Of a DNA stretch of 64,000 nucleotides, positions 52,131-60,908 are shown piece by piece; the first letter of the stretch is position 1; every line of letters starts with the position of its first letter. Source of the stretch: Synergistales bacterium. Lineage in GTDB: Bacteria; Synergistota; Synergistia; Synergistales; Aminobacteriaceae. The DNA lies in contig BNVH01000004.1 in assembly GCA_025997955.1 (NCBI GenBank), positions 15,289 to 79,288 on the forward strand, written 5' to 3'. Made by a program: the position numbers and the translations under genes. The notes below the pieces were generated by a model that was not told the DNA's origin, did no database searches, and was given only the letters and a program-made list of their open reading frames with translations.

Positions 52131-53138
52131 TCACTTTCGCAGTTTTTGTATTTCCTCCAAAGAAAGACCGGTTGCTTTAGATATGGTGGTTTCGTCAACG
52201 CCCATGCTCAAAAAATTGGCCGCTGTCTCCATTTTGCCTTGAGTTATCCCTTGAGTTATCCCTTGAGTTATCCCTTGAGTTATCCCTTGAGTTATCCCTT
52301 GAGTTATCCCTTGAGCCATACCACGAGCCATACCACGAGCATCAGCATCCGATTCTCTTATCTCCACATAATGCTCCCAGTCAACCTGCGCTCTTTCCCT
52401 CTTGAGATAGCCTACCCATGTCTCAGGGTTTTGGATGAACTTCTCTTCAAGGCGCAATATTCTTTTTATGTCTGTGTCATATTCCGCTACCTGACTCAAT
52501 TTTTCTGTCCCTCCCACTGTTCCCATATACGTAAGCATTCTTTCCAAACCCGTCATTTTTTCGGGACTCTTGCGGAGCTCTCGAAGTTTCGGTATTTCAA
52601 GAAAGTGCATTTCCAAGTCAGGACAATAACACTTGTGGTTTTCCACGTCGAGCAGTTTATTGATGGAGTGGAATACGCCCGGCTTATCATCGAAAATCCT
52701 GAAGTTCAGGACTCCGATAAACACTACCTCCTTGAGTTCGTCATAATGCTTGCCGATAGTAAGCTGTGTCGTATAGCTGCTACATGTATAAAAGAGCCCT
52801 CTTTTCAGGAAGTCATGTTCATCCGCTATCTGGACCTCAACATGGAAAATTCTGCCGTCGGCTGTCTTCGCCCTTACGTCGAAGTGCACCAACTTTCCGT
52901 CAAGAATCGGCGGGTCAATTTCTCTGTCTATGTATTCAATGTCCACGATTACTCTGTCACGGTCGTTCAATACATCATTCAGGAAACGGATCAGATTCTC
53001 TTTGTGCTGTTCCGACGCAAAGATATACTTGAACAACCGGTCGTTGAGACGATTTAAGTTGTGTTTTGCCTGTTCCGATTCTTTTTCCGTTATTCCTTTG
53101 TCTTGCGTCAAGTTCACCATTCCTTTGTCTTTTTTCAT
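52131..53138 (-). CDS. Rpn-family nuclease / PD-(D/E)XK transposase-like protein with GITQ repeat linker
   Basis: 335 aa. The N-terminal nuclease core contains LNDRLFKYIFASEQHKENLIRFLND, quoted in part as LFKYIFASEQHKENL, then LVHFDVRAKTADGRIFHVEVQ with the Asp and Glu-x-Gln of the PD-(D/E)XK fold. Central helical parts follow, then six GITQ units (about residues 276-301) and a terminal TISKATGLSLEEIQKLR helix-turn-helix-like end. This is the second Rpn gene in the window and is clearly different from the first. A TATAAT lies at 53151-53156, so close to the first ATG that translation may start a few codons later. Confidence 0.85.
   Translation of the reverse strand: MKKDKGMVNLTQDKGITEKESEQAKHNLNRLNDRLFKYIFASEQHKENLIRFLNDVLNDRDRVIVDIEYIDREIDPPILDGKLVHFDVRAKTADGRIFHVEVQIADEHDFLKRGLFYTCSSYTTQLTIGKHYDELKEVVFIGVLNFRIFDDKPGVFHSINKLLDVENHKCYCPDLEMHFLEIPKLRELRKSPEKMTGLERMLTYMGTVGGTEKLSQVAEYDTDIKRILRLEEKFIQNPETWVGYLKRERAQVDWEHYVEIRESDADARGMARGMAQGITQGITQGITQGITQGITQGITQGKMETAANFLSMGVDETTISKATGLSLEEIQKLRK
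52239..52310 (-). repeat. Six perfect 12-bp coding repeats (GITQ linker)
   Basis: The plus-strand unit TTGAGTTATCCC occurs six times without change inside the Rpn gene, adding four residues per unit. Being in-frame and perfect, it is probably variable in length between strains through slippage. Confidence 0.93.
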
Positions 53139-53280
53139 ATCATGCTTTTAATTATACACCGCAAACTTGTTTTCCAAAGCTGAAGAAATATGTCGGAGGG
53201 TTTATACAGATCGTATTTCTCGCAAGAAAATTCTTCTTGTGGACATGGCTTATAAGAAATTTCGAGCGTGTCCTATTTAC

Positions 53281-53320
53281 CCAAAAACAAAAATGCCCCG
53301 GCTATATATCACACCGGGGC
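53281..53320 (-). terminator. Rho-independent terminator of the TAXI-larA operon
   Basis: On the minus strand GCCCCGG-12 nt-CCGGGGC (53320-53295) is followed by ATTTTTGTTTTTGG. It lies 25 bp after the DUF1667 gene, the last gene of the operon. Confidence 0.9.
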
Positions 53321-53344
53321 GTTCAATTTACGCGAGTTACGCCG

Positions 53345-53722
53345 CTACGCCACCCCAACCCCTCGCGTAACGACGACATCTGTGTCCGTTCCGGCCGGGT
53401 TCCTCAATAGCGCCTGCCCTATGGAAAGCGGCGCGGTAAGCGTACCCAATGCCCTTATTTCATCCATAACCTTAAATATTTTGTCCCTCGGAATGGGACG
53501 CGTTGTGCGCACCGACGCGCTCGTAAAGTCGCCGCCCGCGACCAAAACGCTCGTTGCGATGGTTCTCATCGGAGACTCTATCTCCTGCTTTATCCATTCC
53601 GCGCCCTTCGGGCATGTGTTACCCGAAAATGCTATCAGCTTCGCGGTCTCTTTCTCGTACTCCGCGTCTATCTGGCATCCGTTCGGGCACATCACGCAGA
53701 CAAACTCACCCTTCATCGTCAT
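53345..53722 (-). CDS. DUF1667 family small Cys-rich protein
   Basis: 125 aa. It begins with FVCVMCPNGCQID and has a further Cys in GNTCPKGAEW, the CxxCxxxC...C pattern of DUF1667 (PF07892), likely an Fe-S or metal site. The C-terminal half includes RTTRPIPRDKIFKVMDEI. Such proteins accompany a GlpA-like FAD oxidoreductase and a second FAD/NAD oxidoreductase, exactly the order seen here, and probably complete an electron-transfer complex. The ATG at 53722 overlaps the previous stop. Confidence 0.88.
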   Translation of the reverse strand: MTMKGEFVCVMCPNGCQIDAEYEKETAKLIAFSGNTCPKGAEWIKQEIESPMRTIATSVLVAGGDFTSASVRTTRPIPRDKIFKVMDEIRALGTLTAPLSIGQALLRNPAGTDTDVVVTRGVGVA

Positions 53723-54984
53723 GGAACCCTCACCTCCAAAACATCTCCCGCCCCAAGCGCAGACACCTCGCTCGGCAGGACTCTAATCCGTATCATCTCC
53801 GCCGGATGTAGACGGGCGTGGGTTTCTTCTTTAATAACTTTTTCTCCGTCGACGCCGCGTGACACAAGTTGAACCTTGCCGTTCCGAGCCGGAACCAATA
53901 CGCGGAACGCGAGAATCGCGTCGTCGCCCACTAAATGGTCGGGCATGACGTAGCGGACGCCCGCACCGGGGCGAACCTGAACGGTTTTCTTCTCGCTTCC
54001 CGTTTTCTTCCCGCCCGCGTAGACAGCCGCTGAACGTCCCGCCCTCTCGGCTTCCTCGGAAACCCAGTCGACAAGGTCATGGACATGTAGTGCGTTGCCG
54101 CAGGAGAACACGCCCGGCGCGCTCGTCATGCAGGTGTCGTCCACGAGGGGCCCGCCAGTTATGGGGCTCATGGCTATACCCGCGCCTCTTGCGAGTTCGT
54201 TTTCGGGGATGAGTCCGACGGAGAGCAAAAGCGTGTCGCAGGGGACAAACCGCTCCGTGCCCGGAATTTGCTTGCGGTCTTTATCGACCTCGGCGACTTT
54301 TACGCCCTCAAGGCGCTTCATGCCCACAATATCAACTACTGTTGTACTCAGGTAAAGCGGGATGTCGTAGTCCACAAGGCACTGCTGAATGTTGCGCGGC
54401 AGGCCGCTCGACCACGGCAAGACCTCAAAGACCGACTCGACCTTCGCGCCCTCAAGCGTCATGCGCCGCGCCATGATGAGTCCTATGTCGCCGGATCCCA
54501 GTATGACGGCGCGCTTGCCGGGCATAATGTTTTCGAGGTTTATGAGGTTCTGAGCCGCGCCGGCCGTATAGACGCCGCTTGGCCTGTGTCCGGGGATGGC
54601 CAAAGCCCCGCGCGGACGCTCGCGGCAGCCCATAGACAGGACGACGGACTTTGCGCTTATCTTGACAAGCTCGCCCAAGCGCGAGACCAGCAAAGACGGC
54701 TTGCCGTCCTTTGTCGAAAGATCGAGAACTATTGAGCTTTGCATAGTAGGTATGGAAAGAGAGCGCAATTGGTCGATAAAGCGCGCGGCGTATTCCGGCC
54801 CTGACAGGGCTTCATTGAAACGATGAAGGCCGAAACCGTCGTGAATGCACTGGTTCAAAATACCGCCGAGGATTCTGTCGCGCTCTATCAAGAGTACGTC
54901 GTCACAACCGGACGTCTTGGCCGCTATGGCGGCGGCAAGCCCGGCGGGGCCTCCCCCGACAATCACAACGTCATATTCGCTCAT
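53719..54984 (-). CDS. FAD/NAD(P)-dependent oxidoreductase
   Basis: 421 aa from ATG 54984 (GAGGAGGTG upstream), which overlaps the stop of the next gene. An N-terminal dinucleotide fold VVIVGGGPAGLAAAIAA is followed by a second nucleotide fold AVILGSGDIGLIMARRM and a C-terminal FAD region with SAPGVFSCGNALHVHD. It resembles the FAD/NAD subunit found with GlpA-like proteins and DUF1667. It likely passes electrons from the dehydrogenase to NAD+ or another carrier. Confidence 0.9.
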   Translation of the reverse strand: MSEYDVVIVGGGPAGLAAAIAAKTSGCDDVLLIERDRILGGILNQCIHDGFGLHRFNEALSGPEYAARFIDQLRSLSIPTMQSSIVLDLSTKDGKPSLLVSRLGELVKISAKSVVLSMGCRERPRGALAIPGHRPSGVYTAGAAQNLINLENIMPGKRAVILGSGDIGLIMARRMTLEGAKVESVFEVLPWSSGLPRNIQQCLVDYDIPLYLSTTVVDIVGMKRLEGVKVAEVDKDRKQIPGTERFVPCDTLLLSVGLIPENELARGAGIAMSPITGGPLVDDTCMTSAPGVFSCGNALHVHDLVDWVSEEAERAGRSAAVYAGGKKTGSEKKTVQVRPGAGVRYVMPDHLVGDDAILAFRVLVPARNGKVQLVSRGVDGEKVIKEETHARLHPAEMIRIRVLPSEVSALGAGDVLEVRVP

Positions 54985-56489
54985 TTGGACACACCTCCTC
55001 GCGCGGATTCTCTGACCCGTCCGGCAAACATCGGCGCGTCTTTACGCACAAAATAGTCTTCGGGGTTGAAGCCGTACTCGTCCCGCAGCATCCTGACGAT
55101 GCGCGGTACGCAAAAGCCTCCCTGACAGCGCCCCATCATGGCGCGGGCGCGGTATTTTATGCTTGACATCGTGCGGACGCTCATCGGGTTTTCTATCGCG
55201 TCGCGTATTTCTTTTTTCGTTATCTGCTCGCAGCGGCAGAATATCTCGCCGTACTCGGGCTCGGTTCGTATGAGGTCCATGCGCTGCTCCAAGGGGAGCT
55301 CCGAGAACGTCCCCGTGAAGCCTGGCCGCTCCGCTATGAAATCCGTCCGAGGCGAGAGCGCGACATGCTTCTCAACCATACCCTTGACCTTCAGGGCGAT
55401 GGCCGGACTACTGGTCAGTCCGGGGCTTTCCATGCCGAGGAGGTGGATGAAGCCGATTTTTTTACCGGGAGCTACCTTCTCCGACACGTCCTCAATTGTG
55501 AAATCGGCGTTGCCGCCTTTTTCGGGCGGGGTTTGCTTCGGGCGGTTGCCGGAGAAGTTTCGGATGAAGTCGGAGGCCGACAGATCGGGCAAAAGCCTCA
55601 GCCCTTCGCGTTTCAGGTCTTCCATAATCTCATGGGTGGCGCGGTAGTCCTCGCGGCTCTCTTTGGGGTCCGTGATGTATGCCGCGCTCGGGCCTATCAG
55701 GATGTTGCCGTCAACTGTGGGCGTTAGGTGGATGCCGAGGCCGGGGTCGTTGGGGCCGGGAACGGGATAGATGAGAGTCTTGAGCGAGCCGTTCAGGCGT
55801 TTGTCAAGCACGTAATACTCGCCCCTGCATGACCATATTTTGGCGCCAACGAAGCCCGCCATCGCGCTCACCTCGTCGCAGTGAAGACCTGCTGAGTTTA
55901 TTACAACGCGGGAGGAATAGCGTTTGCCGTCTGACGTCACGACCGTCAAAGCGTCCTCGCCTTTCTCTATGGCTGTGACCTCGCTGTTCAGATGAAAGTC
56001 CACGCCGTTGGCTTTCGCGTTCTCCGCCAAGGCAATAGTCAGGCCGAACGACGAAATGATGGCCGACGTTGGCGTCCAAAGCCCCAAAATACCCTCTATA
56101 CCGGGCTGAATGGTACGCATTTTGTCGTTGTCCATCAGCTCCATGCCCGGAGTGCCGTTGGCCTCGCCCTGGTTCTTTTGCTTATAGAGTCCCGGCAGGT
56201 CCTCCTCTTTGAGCGCGACGGTCAACTTGCCTATGCGCTTCAGCGGAACTTTGAGAGACGCGCAGAGCTCGTCCATCATGGCGTTGCCCTTGACGTCAAG
56301 CTCCGCCCTTCCTGTGCCGGGCAAATAGTTGATGCCTGAGTGCAACACGGCGCTGTTGCGGCTGCTTGTGCCAAACGATACGTCGGGCTCCTTCTCCACG
56401 ACGCCGATTTTGACAGAATACTTCGACAGTTCACGCGCTATGGCGCAGCCTATTACGCCCGCGCCTATAATCAAAACGTCATACAACAC
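54981..56489 (-). CDS. GlpA/LhgO-like FAD-dependent 2-hydroxy-acid (or glycerol-3-phosphate) dehydrogenase
   Basis: About 502 aa; I start it at GTG 56489, although GTG 56498 is equally in frame, and both overlap larA. A DAO-type FAD fold opens with DVLIIGAGVIGCAIARELSK, quoted in part as IIGAGVIGCAIAREL. A C-terminal BFD-like [2Fe-2S] domain (about 395-460) has FCRCEQITKKEIRDAI and GRCQGGFCVP. Annotators usually call this GlpA; no glycerol gene is nearby. The linkage to a LarA racemase suggests a 2-hydroxy-acid such as L-2-hydroxyglutarate or lactate (inference). Confidence 0.87.
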   Translation of the reverse strand: MLYDVLIIGAGVIGCAIARELSKYSVKIGVVEKEPDVSFGTSSRNSAVLHSGINYLPGTGRAELDVKGNAMMDELCASLKVPLKRIGKLTVALKEEDLPGLYKQKNQGEANGTPGMELMDNDKMRTIQPGIEGILGLWTPTSAIISSFGLTIALAENAKANGVDFHLNSEVTAIEKGEDALTVVTSDGKRYSSRVVINSAGLHCDEVSAMAGFVGAKIWSCRGEYYVLDKRLNGSLKTLIYPVPGPNDPGLGIHLTPTVDGNILIGPSAAYITDPKESREDYRATHEIMEDLKREGLRLLPDLSASDFIRNFSGNRPKQTPPEKGGNADFTIEDVSEKVAPGKKIGFIHLLGMESPGLTSSPAIALKVKGMVEKHVALSPRTDFIAERPGFTGTFSELPLEQRMDLIRTEPEYGEIFCRCEQITKKEIRDAIENPMSVRTMSSIKYRARAMMGRCQGGFCVPRIVRMLRDEYGFNPEDYFVRKDAPMFAGRVRESARGGVSK

Positions 56490-57768
56490 CCACCCCACCT
56501 TTCACCTGAGGCAGTACAATCCCGCCCTGCGGTATCACCAATATCTTATAATCCGCCCCGAATTTCCCCTCAAAGCCTTTCAATAAAGACGGAATATCGG
56601 GCGGCGAGAACTTTTTGCAGAACATCTTTTTTGTCATGTCTTCGTCAACGGCGGAATGCAAATACATATCGAAGTCGCGCGCGTGGCTCGCCATATAATA
56701 GAGCTTATGAGCGCCGAAACGGAACTCCGCCTCGAAATCGCGAATAACTTCGGAAGTGGTTCGGCCGCTCTCCGCCCACTCTGCAAACACCTTGTGCCCG
56801 TAACCCTCCTCAAGCTCCGCAAAGAACAGCATAGCGCCGCTTTTTTTCACGGCTCGGGAAGCCATGTATATGGCCTTATGGGCCTGATACATATTTATAT
56901 CCTTGGGGTATCCCCCGGCCGAAACTACAACGACATCGGCAGGAGCGTCTATTGTGACGAAGTTCATCTCACGGAAGGTCTTGACGCCCTCAAGCCAAGC
57001 GTCGCGGAAGTGTCCCCCTACGACACGGACTATATTTTTGTGGCTGTCCGATACGAGGTTGACGATAAAATGCAACGGGCAGAACTTCTCCACGGCCTCG
57101 TCTGTCTCCTCGTAAACGCAGTTTCCGTCCAAGATGCCGATGCCCACGCCGGGGCGTACCATCATGCTGTGGTTGCGCATGGTGGTGTCGCGCCCAGCGA
57201 CGCCCGGCAGAATGCTCTTGCGTCCACCGGCGAAACCCGCGTAGTAGTGTAGCAGCACCTCGCCTATGGCTATTCGCAAATCGGCTTGCGCCACTGTGCG
57301 ATTGATAAGAACTTTGTTACCGGTTGACGTTACGCCCATATCGACTAAATCGGGCGCGTCGCAGAGGTGGTTTTCTACGCGGTAGGTTGACGCTATATCT
57401 TTGCCCAGCAGCGACTCTATCTCGGCCTCCGTCTCGGCGCGGTGCGTCCCGTTGGCTATGACGATGGTTATGGCCTCACGGGCGACGCCATTACTCTCTA
57501 ACGTGTCAAGGATAGGCGGCAGCACTCGCTCGGACGGCGTAGAGCGGGTCATGTCGTTGACTATTATGGCTACGCTTTGGGGTTTTTTCAAAGCAATGAG
57601 GTCGCCCAAGGACGCTCCGGCGGTAGGCTTAGACAAAACGCCCTTAACCGCCTCTTCGAGGTTAGTTATAGGGGGCAAGTGTACGGAGGGCTCCAGCACG
57701 CCTATGACATTTTTATCGGGGAAAGAGATTTCTATCTCCCCACGACCGTATTTTAGAGATGTCTTCAT
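56479..57768 (-). CDS. larA: LarA-family nickel-pincer racemase/epimerase (DUF2088)
   Basis: 429 aa. The catalytic set of lactate racemase is intact: His109 in ANGTHR, His174 in LHYYAGFAGGRK, Lys184 in the same motif and His200 in RNHSM, at positions matching Lactobacillus plantarum LarA almost exactly. LarA enzymes use a nickel-pincer nucleotide tethered to Lys184 to racemise or epimerise 2-hydroxy-acids. The larB/C/E maturation genes are not in the window. Its ATG overlaps the permease stop (ATGA). The substrate could be lactate or another 2-hydroxy-acid imported by the TAXI system. Confidence 0.9.
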   Translation of the reverse strand: MKTSLKYGRGEIEISFPDKNVIGVLEPSVHLPPITNLEEAVKGVLSKPTAGASLGDLIALKKPQSVAIIVNDMTRSTPSERVLPPILDTLESNGVAREAITIVIANGTHRAETEAEIESLLGKDIASTYRVENHLCDAPDLVDMGVTSTGNKVLINRTVAQADLRIAIGEVLLHYYAGFAGGRKSILPGVAGRDTTMRNHSMMVRPGVGIGILDGNCVYEETDEAVEKFCPLHFIVNLVSDSHKNIVRVVGGHFRDAWLEGVKTFREMNFVTIDAPADVVVVSAGGYPKDINMYQAHKAIYMASRAVKKSGAMLFFAELEEGYGHKVFAEWAESGRTTSEVIRDFEAEFRFGAHKLYYMASHARDFDMYLHSAVDEDMTKKMFCKKFSPPDIPSLLKGFEGKFGADYKILVIPQGGIVLPQVKGGVGVV

Positions 57769-59732
57769 GCTAAGGCAACCTTATTGAGACGCCGCTGATA
57801 GAGCCATATCGCTATAACGAGAGCAAAGCCTATCGTGTCGGTGACCACGCCGGGGAAAATCAAAAGAACGGCGCTGACAAACAGCGCGAGGCGCGTCACG
57901 ATGTTGAGCGGACGTATAAAGTAGTTCTGCATGGCCACCGCGGCGGCTATGACCCCGACAAAGGCCGAAATGGTCGCCAAGATAACCTCAGGAATCGTGC
58001 TGTCCACAAAGAGCAGGGCGGGCGCGTATATAAACGTAAAGGGTATAACGAAGCCCGGAAGCGCTATGCGGAAGCCCGTCCAGCCGACCTCGGACGGATT
58101 TTGACCGGACAGCCCAGCCGCGCCGTAGGAAGCGATGGCGACGGGAGGCGTGAGGTTTGACAGGCAGGCGAAATAGTAACAGAACATATGAGCCGCCAAG
58201 GGGTTGACACCGATTTTAACCAAGGCCGGCGCCGCTATCGTGGCGGTGATGATATAGCAGGCCGTCGTGGGCAAACCCATGCCGAGGATTATCGACACGA
58301 TCATAGTCAAAAACGCCGTGGCGAAAATGTTCCCCTGAGCGAGCGAGATTATGCTGTTTCCGAGGACGAGGCCGAGGCCGCTCATGTTTGTGATGCCGTT
58401 GATGATGCCGACCACGGCGCAGGCCACGCCGACGCCGACGCACTGACGCGCGCCCTGCTCAAGCGCCCGGTAGTAACCTTTCAGCATATCGACGAAGTTG
58501 CCTTTGTAAATCCCGACTATGGCCGTGATGACTACGGTGCTCGCTATCCCGTAAAACGCGGCGTAAAGCGGCGTTCTGCCCTTAAGAAGAAGATAAATTA
58601 TGGCTATTACGGGGATTATCATGTAGCCCTGCTTGCGCAAGACGATTCCAATGGGCTTGATTTTTTCGCTCGGGACTGTCTTCATACCGAGCTTTTGCGC
58701 CTCTATGTGGACGTAGGCGTACTGGGAGATGTAATAGAGAACGGCCGGAATAGCCGCCGCGAGCATTATCAGGACGTAATTCATGCGCAGATACTCAGCC
58801 ATGATGAACGACGCCGCGCCCATGACGGGAGGCATTATCATTCCGCCCGTGCCGGCGGCGGCCACGAGAGCCGCGGAGAAAACCGGCTTAAACCCGGCGT
58901 CTCTCATAAGAGGAATGGTGAATGTACCGGTCGCGGCGACGTTGCCCACGGCGGATCCGTTTATCATGCCCATAAGACCGCATGTGACGATGGCGACCTT
59001 ACCCTCGCCGCCTATCGTGCGCCCGGCTATGCAGAGCGAGAAGTCCTTTATAAATCCGCCCATACCGGTCTCGGCCAAAAACGAGCCGAACAGTATGAAC
59101 AGGAAAATATACGTGGCGGAAACGCCGAGAGCCGTACCGAATACACCCTCAGAGGAAAGGAAAAGCTGGTATATTATGCGGCGCACGGAAAAGCCGGTAT
59201 GCCCAAGCACACCAGGGATGTACTGTCCCCAGAGCCCGTATGCTATGAAAACCAACGACAGGATCATGAGCTCTTTTCCTACGCTTCGCCGCGTCGCCTC
59301 AAGCGTACAAATTATCACTATTCCGCCCATGATATAGTCGCGCAAAACGGCGGTACCCCTCAAGCTGAACTCGTCAAAGTAGAACAGCAAATAGATACTT
59401 GAAACCGCTGAGAAAGCGAGCCATACAAGGTCCATAACGGATGGGCCCTCGCCTTTTTTCTTTTTCCCAAACGCGGGATAGAGCAGGAACGTCAAAACCA
59501 TCAAAAACGTCAGGTGAACGCTGCGGTGTTTCATGGCGTCCAATATCCACACACCGGACGACGTCACGAGGTGGTAGATGGACATCAAAACCGCTATGCC
59601 GGAAACTACTAAAGCCCAATTGCCGCCCATCTTGCGGAAACTCGATTCTTTGTCGATTTTCGATAAGACGGCATCGGCTTCGGCCTGAGAAATTTCTTCG
59701 ACCACTTTATCCTTTCCAATATCATCTGGCAT
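57765..59732 (-). CDS. TAXI-type TRAP transporter fused permease (4TM/12TM)
   Basis: 655 aa from ATG 59732, with TTGGAGG just upstream; an earlier ATG at 59756 precedes that site. The protein fuses a DctQ-like N-terminal part (TM segments at about 45-180) to a DctM-like part with FLAETGMGGFIKDF, NGSAVGNVAATGTFTIPLM, GTGGMIMPPVMGAASF and GMGLPTTACYIITATIAAPAL. Such fusions work with TAXI binding proteins. A terminator-like hairpin separates it from the binding-protein gene, so the two subunits may be made in different amounts. Confidence 0.93.
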   Translation of the reverse strand: MPDDIGKDKVVEEISQAEADAVLSKIDKESSFRKMGGNWALVVSGIAVLMSIYHLVTSSGVWILDAMKHRSVHLTFLMVLTFLLYPAFGKKKKGEGPSVMDLVWLAFSAVSSIYLLFYFDEFSLRGTAVLRDYIMGGIVIICTLEATRRSVGKELMILSLVFIAYGLWGQYIPGVLGHTGFSVRRIIYQLFLSSEGVFGTALGVSATYIFLFILFGSFLAETGMGGFIKDFSLCIAGRTIGGEGKVAIVTCGLMGMINGSAVGNVAATGTFTIPLMRDAGFKPVFSAALVAAAGTGGMIMPPVMGAASFIMAEYLRMNYVLIMLAAAIPAVLYYISQYAYVHIEAQKLGMKTVPSEKIKPIGIVLRKQGYMIIPVIAIIYLLLKGRTPLYAAFYGIASTVVITAIVGIYKGNFVDMLKGYYRALEQGARQCVGVGVACAVVGIINGITNMSGLGLVLGNSIISLAQGNIFATAFLTMIVSIILGMGLPTTACYIITATIAAPALVKIGVNPLAAHMFCYYFACLSNLTPPVAIASYGAAGLSGQNPSEVGWTGFRIALPGFVIPFTFIYAPALLFVDSTIPEVILATISAFVGVIAAAVAMQNYFIRPLNIVTRLALFVSAVLLIFPGVVTDTIGFALVIAIWLYQRRLNKVALA

Positions 59733-59760
59733 GTGCCTAACCTCCAAAATATTCATGAAG

Positions 59761-59803
59761 TTAAATAAAAGTAGTCCGGGCTCAGAAAAGAAGCCCGGAC
59801 TAC
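59761..59803 (-). terminator. Intra-operon terminator/attenuator between TAXI binding protein and permease
   Basis: GTAGTCCGGGCT (59771-59782) pairs perfectly with AGCCCGGACTAC (59792-59803). On the minus strand the 12-bp stem is followed by TTTTATTTAA. It lies inside the operon, consistent with high binding-protein and lower permease expression. Confidence 0.85.
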
Positions 59804-59847
59804 AAACCGTAAAAACGCGCGCTTTATCCGGGTTTGTGGTTTAAGAC

Positions 59848-60846
59848 TTATGGTCTGAGATTGTCCGGAACTTTAAGCCCCTTTTCCTCGAAGTATTTAA
59901 TGGAGCCGGGATGGAGCGGAATGGTCATGCCGTTGAAAGCGTTCTCAAGGGTTGTGTACGCCGTCGCGCTGTGTCCGAGAACCATGTCGGCGTGGAAATC
60001 ATATGTGGCCTTTGTCAGCAAATAGATAAGCTCGTCGGGCTGCGAGGCGTCCGTAAAGAGGATGTTGGAGAGCGCTATGGTATTGACCGGCTCAGGCTGC
60101 TTGGGGTATGTGTTGGCGGGGATGGTGTAGGGGAAGTACCAGGGGTATTTGTCACAGATAATCTTGATTTTATCGGGTTCCATCGAAAGCAGCACTCCGG
60201 CTTCGGATGACATCATGTCGATTACCGCTGCCGTAGGGATGCCTCCGGCGATGTGAGTAGCGTCTAACTGCTCGTTCTTCATCTGGTCGGCGGCTTCGTT
60301 GTAGCCGAGATACTCAGCCGTGACTGTGACCGCGCCCTTGTCTTTTTGATAATTGAGCCCATAGGCCTCAAGCATCTCGCGGCTGTTTACCTCCGTAGCG
60401 CTGGCTACCTGTCCGGGGACTATGCGCTTGCCCTTGAGGTCGGCTACGCTCTTGATGCCCAAGTTCGGCCTCACGACCCACTGCATTACGTTGGGGTAAA
60501 GAGTGAACATCCCGCGCTCAGCCGTATAGGGCTTCTTTCCCTCGTATGTGCCTGACGCTTCATAGGCGTAGAGACAAATGCCGTTCTGTCCCATAGCAAC
60601 CTGAACTTCCCCGTCCTGCATAAGCTCAATGTTCTGCGGAGTTCCAGCTGTGGCCTGAGCCGAGGCGCGGACGCCCGGGATGTTTGTCTGCCATATCTGC
60701 CCCATCGCGTTTCCGATAGGGTAATATGCCCCGCCTGATGTGGCGGTCGCTATATTGACCCGATAATTGGCGGCCTCTGATATGCCCGCCATAAAGCAAC
60801 ACAACAACAAAACCGCTAACAACACAAAACGCTTCTTCACTTTCAA
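59848..60846 (-). CDS. TAXI-family TRAP solute-binding protein
   Basis: 332 aa with a signal peptide (about 1-26, ending SEAA). The family start is VNIATATSGGAYYPIGNAMGQIW, quoted in part as ATSGGAYYPIGNAMG, followed by GTPQNIELMQDGEVQVAMGQNG and a late ANTYPKQPEPVNTIAL. TAXI proteins bind organic acids or glutamate-like compounds in the periplasm for the fused TRAP permease encoded next. It is the first gene of the operon running to DUF1667. Confidence 0.93.
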   Translation of the reverse strand: MKVKKRFVLLAVLLLCCFMAGISEAANYRVNIATATSGGAYYPIGNAMGQIWQTNIPGVRASAQATAGTPQNIELMQDGEVQVAMGQNGICLYAYEASGTYEGKKPYTAERGMFTLYPNVMQWVVRPNLGIKSVADLKGKRIVPGQVASATEVNSREMLEAYGLNYQKDKGAVTVTAEYLGYNEAADQMKNEQLDATHIAGGIPTAAVIDMMSSEAGVLLSMEPDKIKIICDKYPWYFPYTIPANTYPKQPEPVNTIALSNILFTDASQPDELIYLLTKATYDFHADMVLGHSATAYTTLENAFNGMTIPLHPGSIKYFEEKGLKVPDNLRP

Positions 60847-60908
60847 AACCCCTCTCCTAATAGAATGTAGTTACAATTACTTAGATAATTGTACCTTGTT
60901 TTTAATAT

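Noticed and set aside
52239..52310. Short perfect repeats suggestive of CRISPR or a regulatory iteron
   Set aside because: 12-bp units without spacers inside an intact coding frame.
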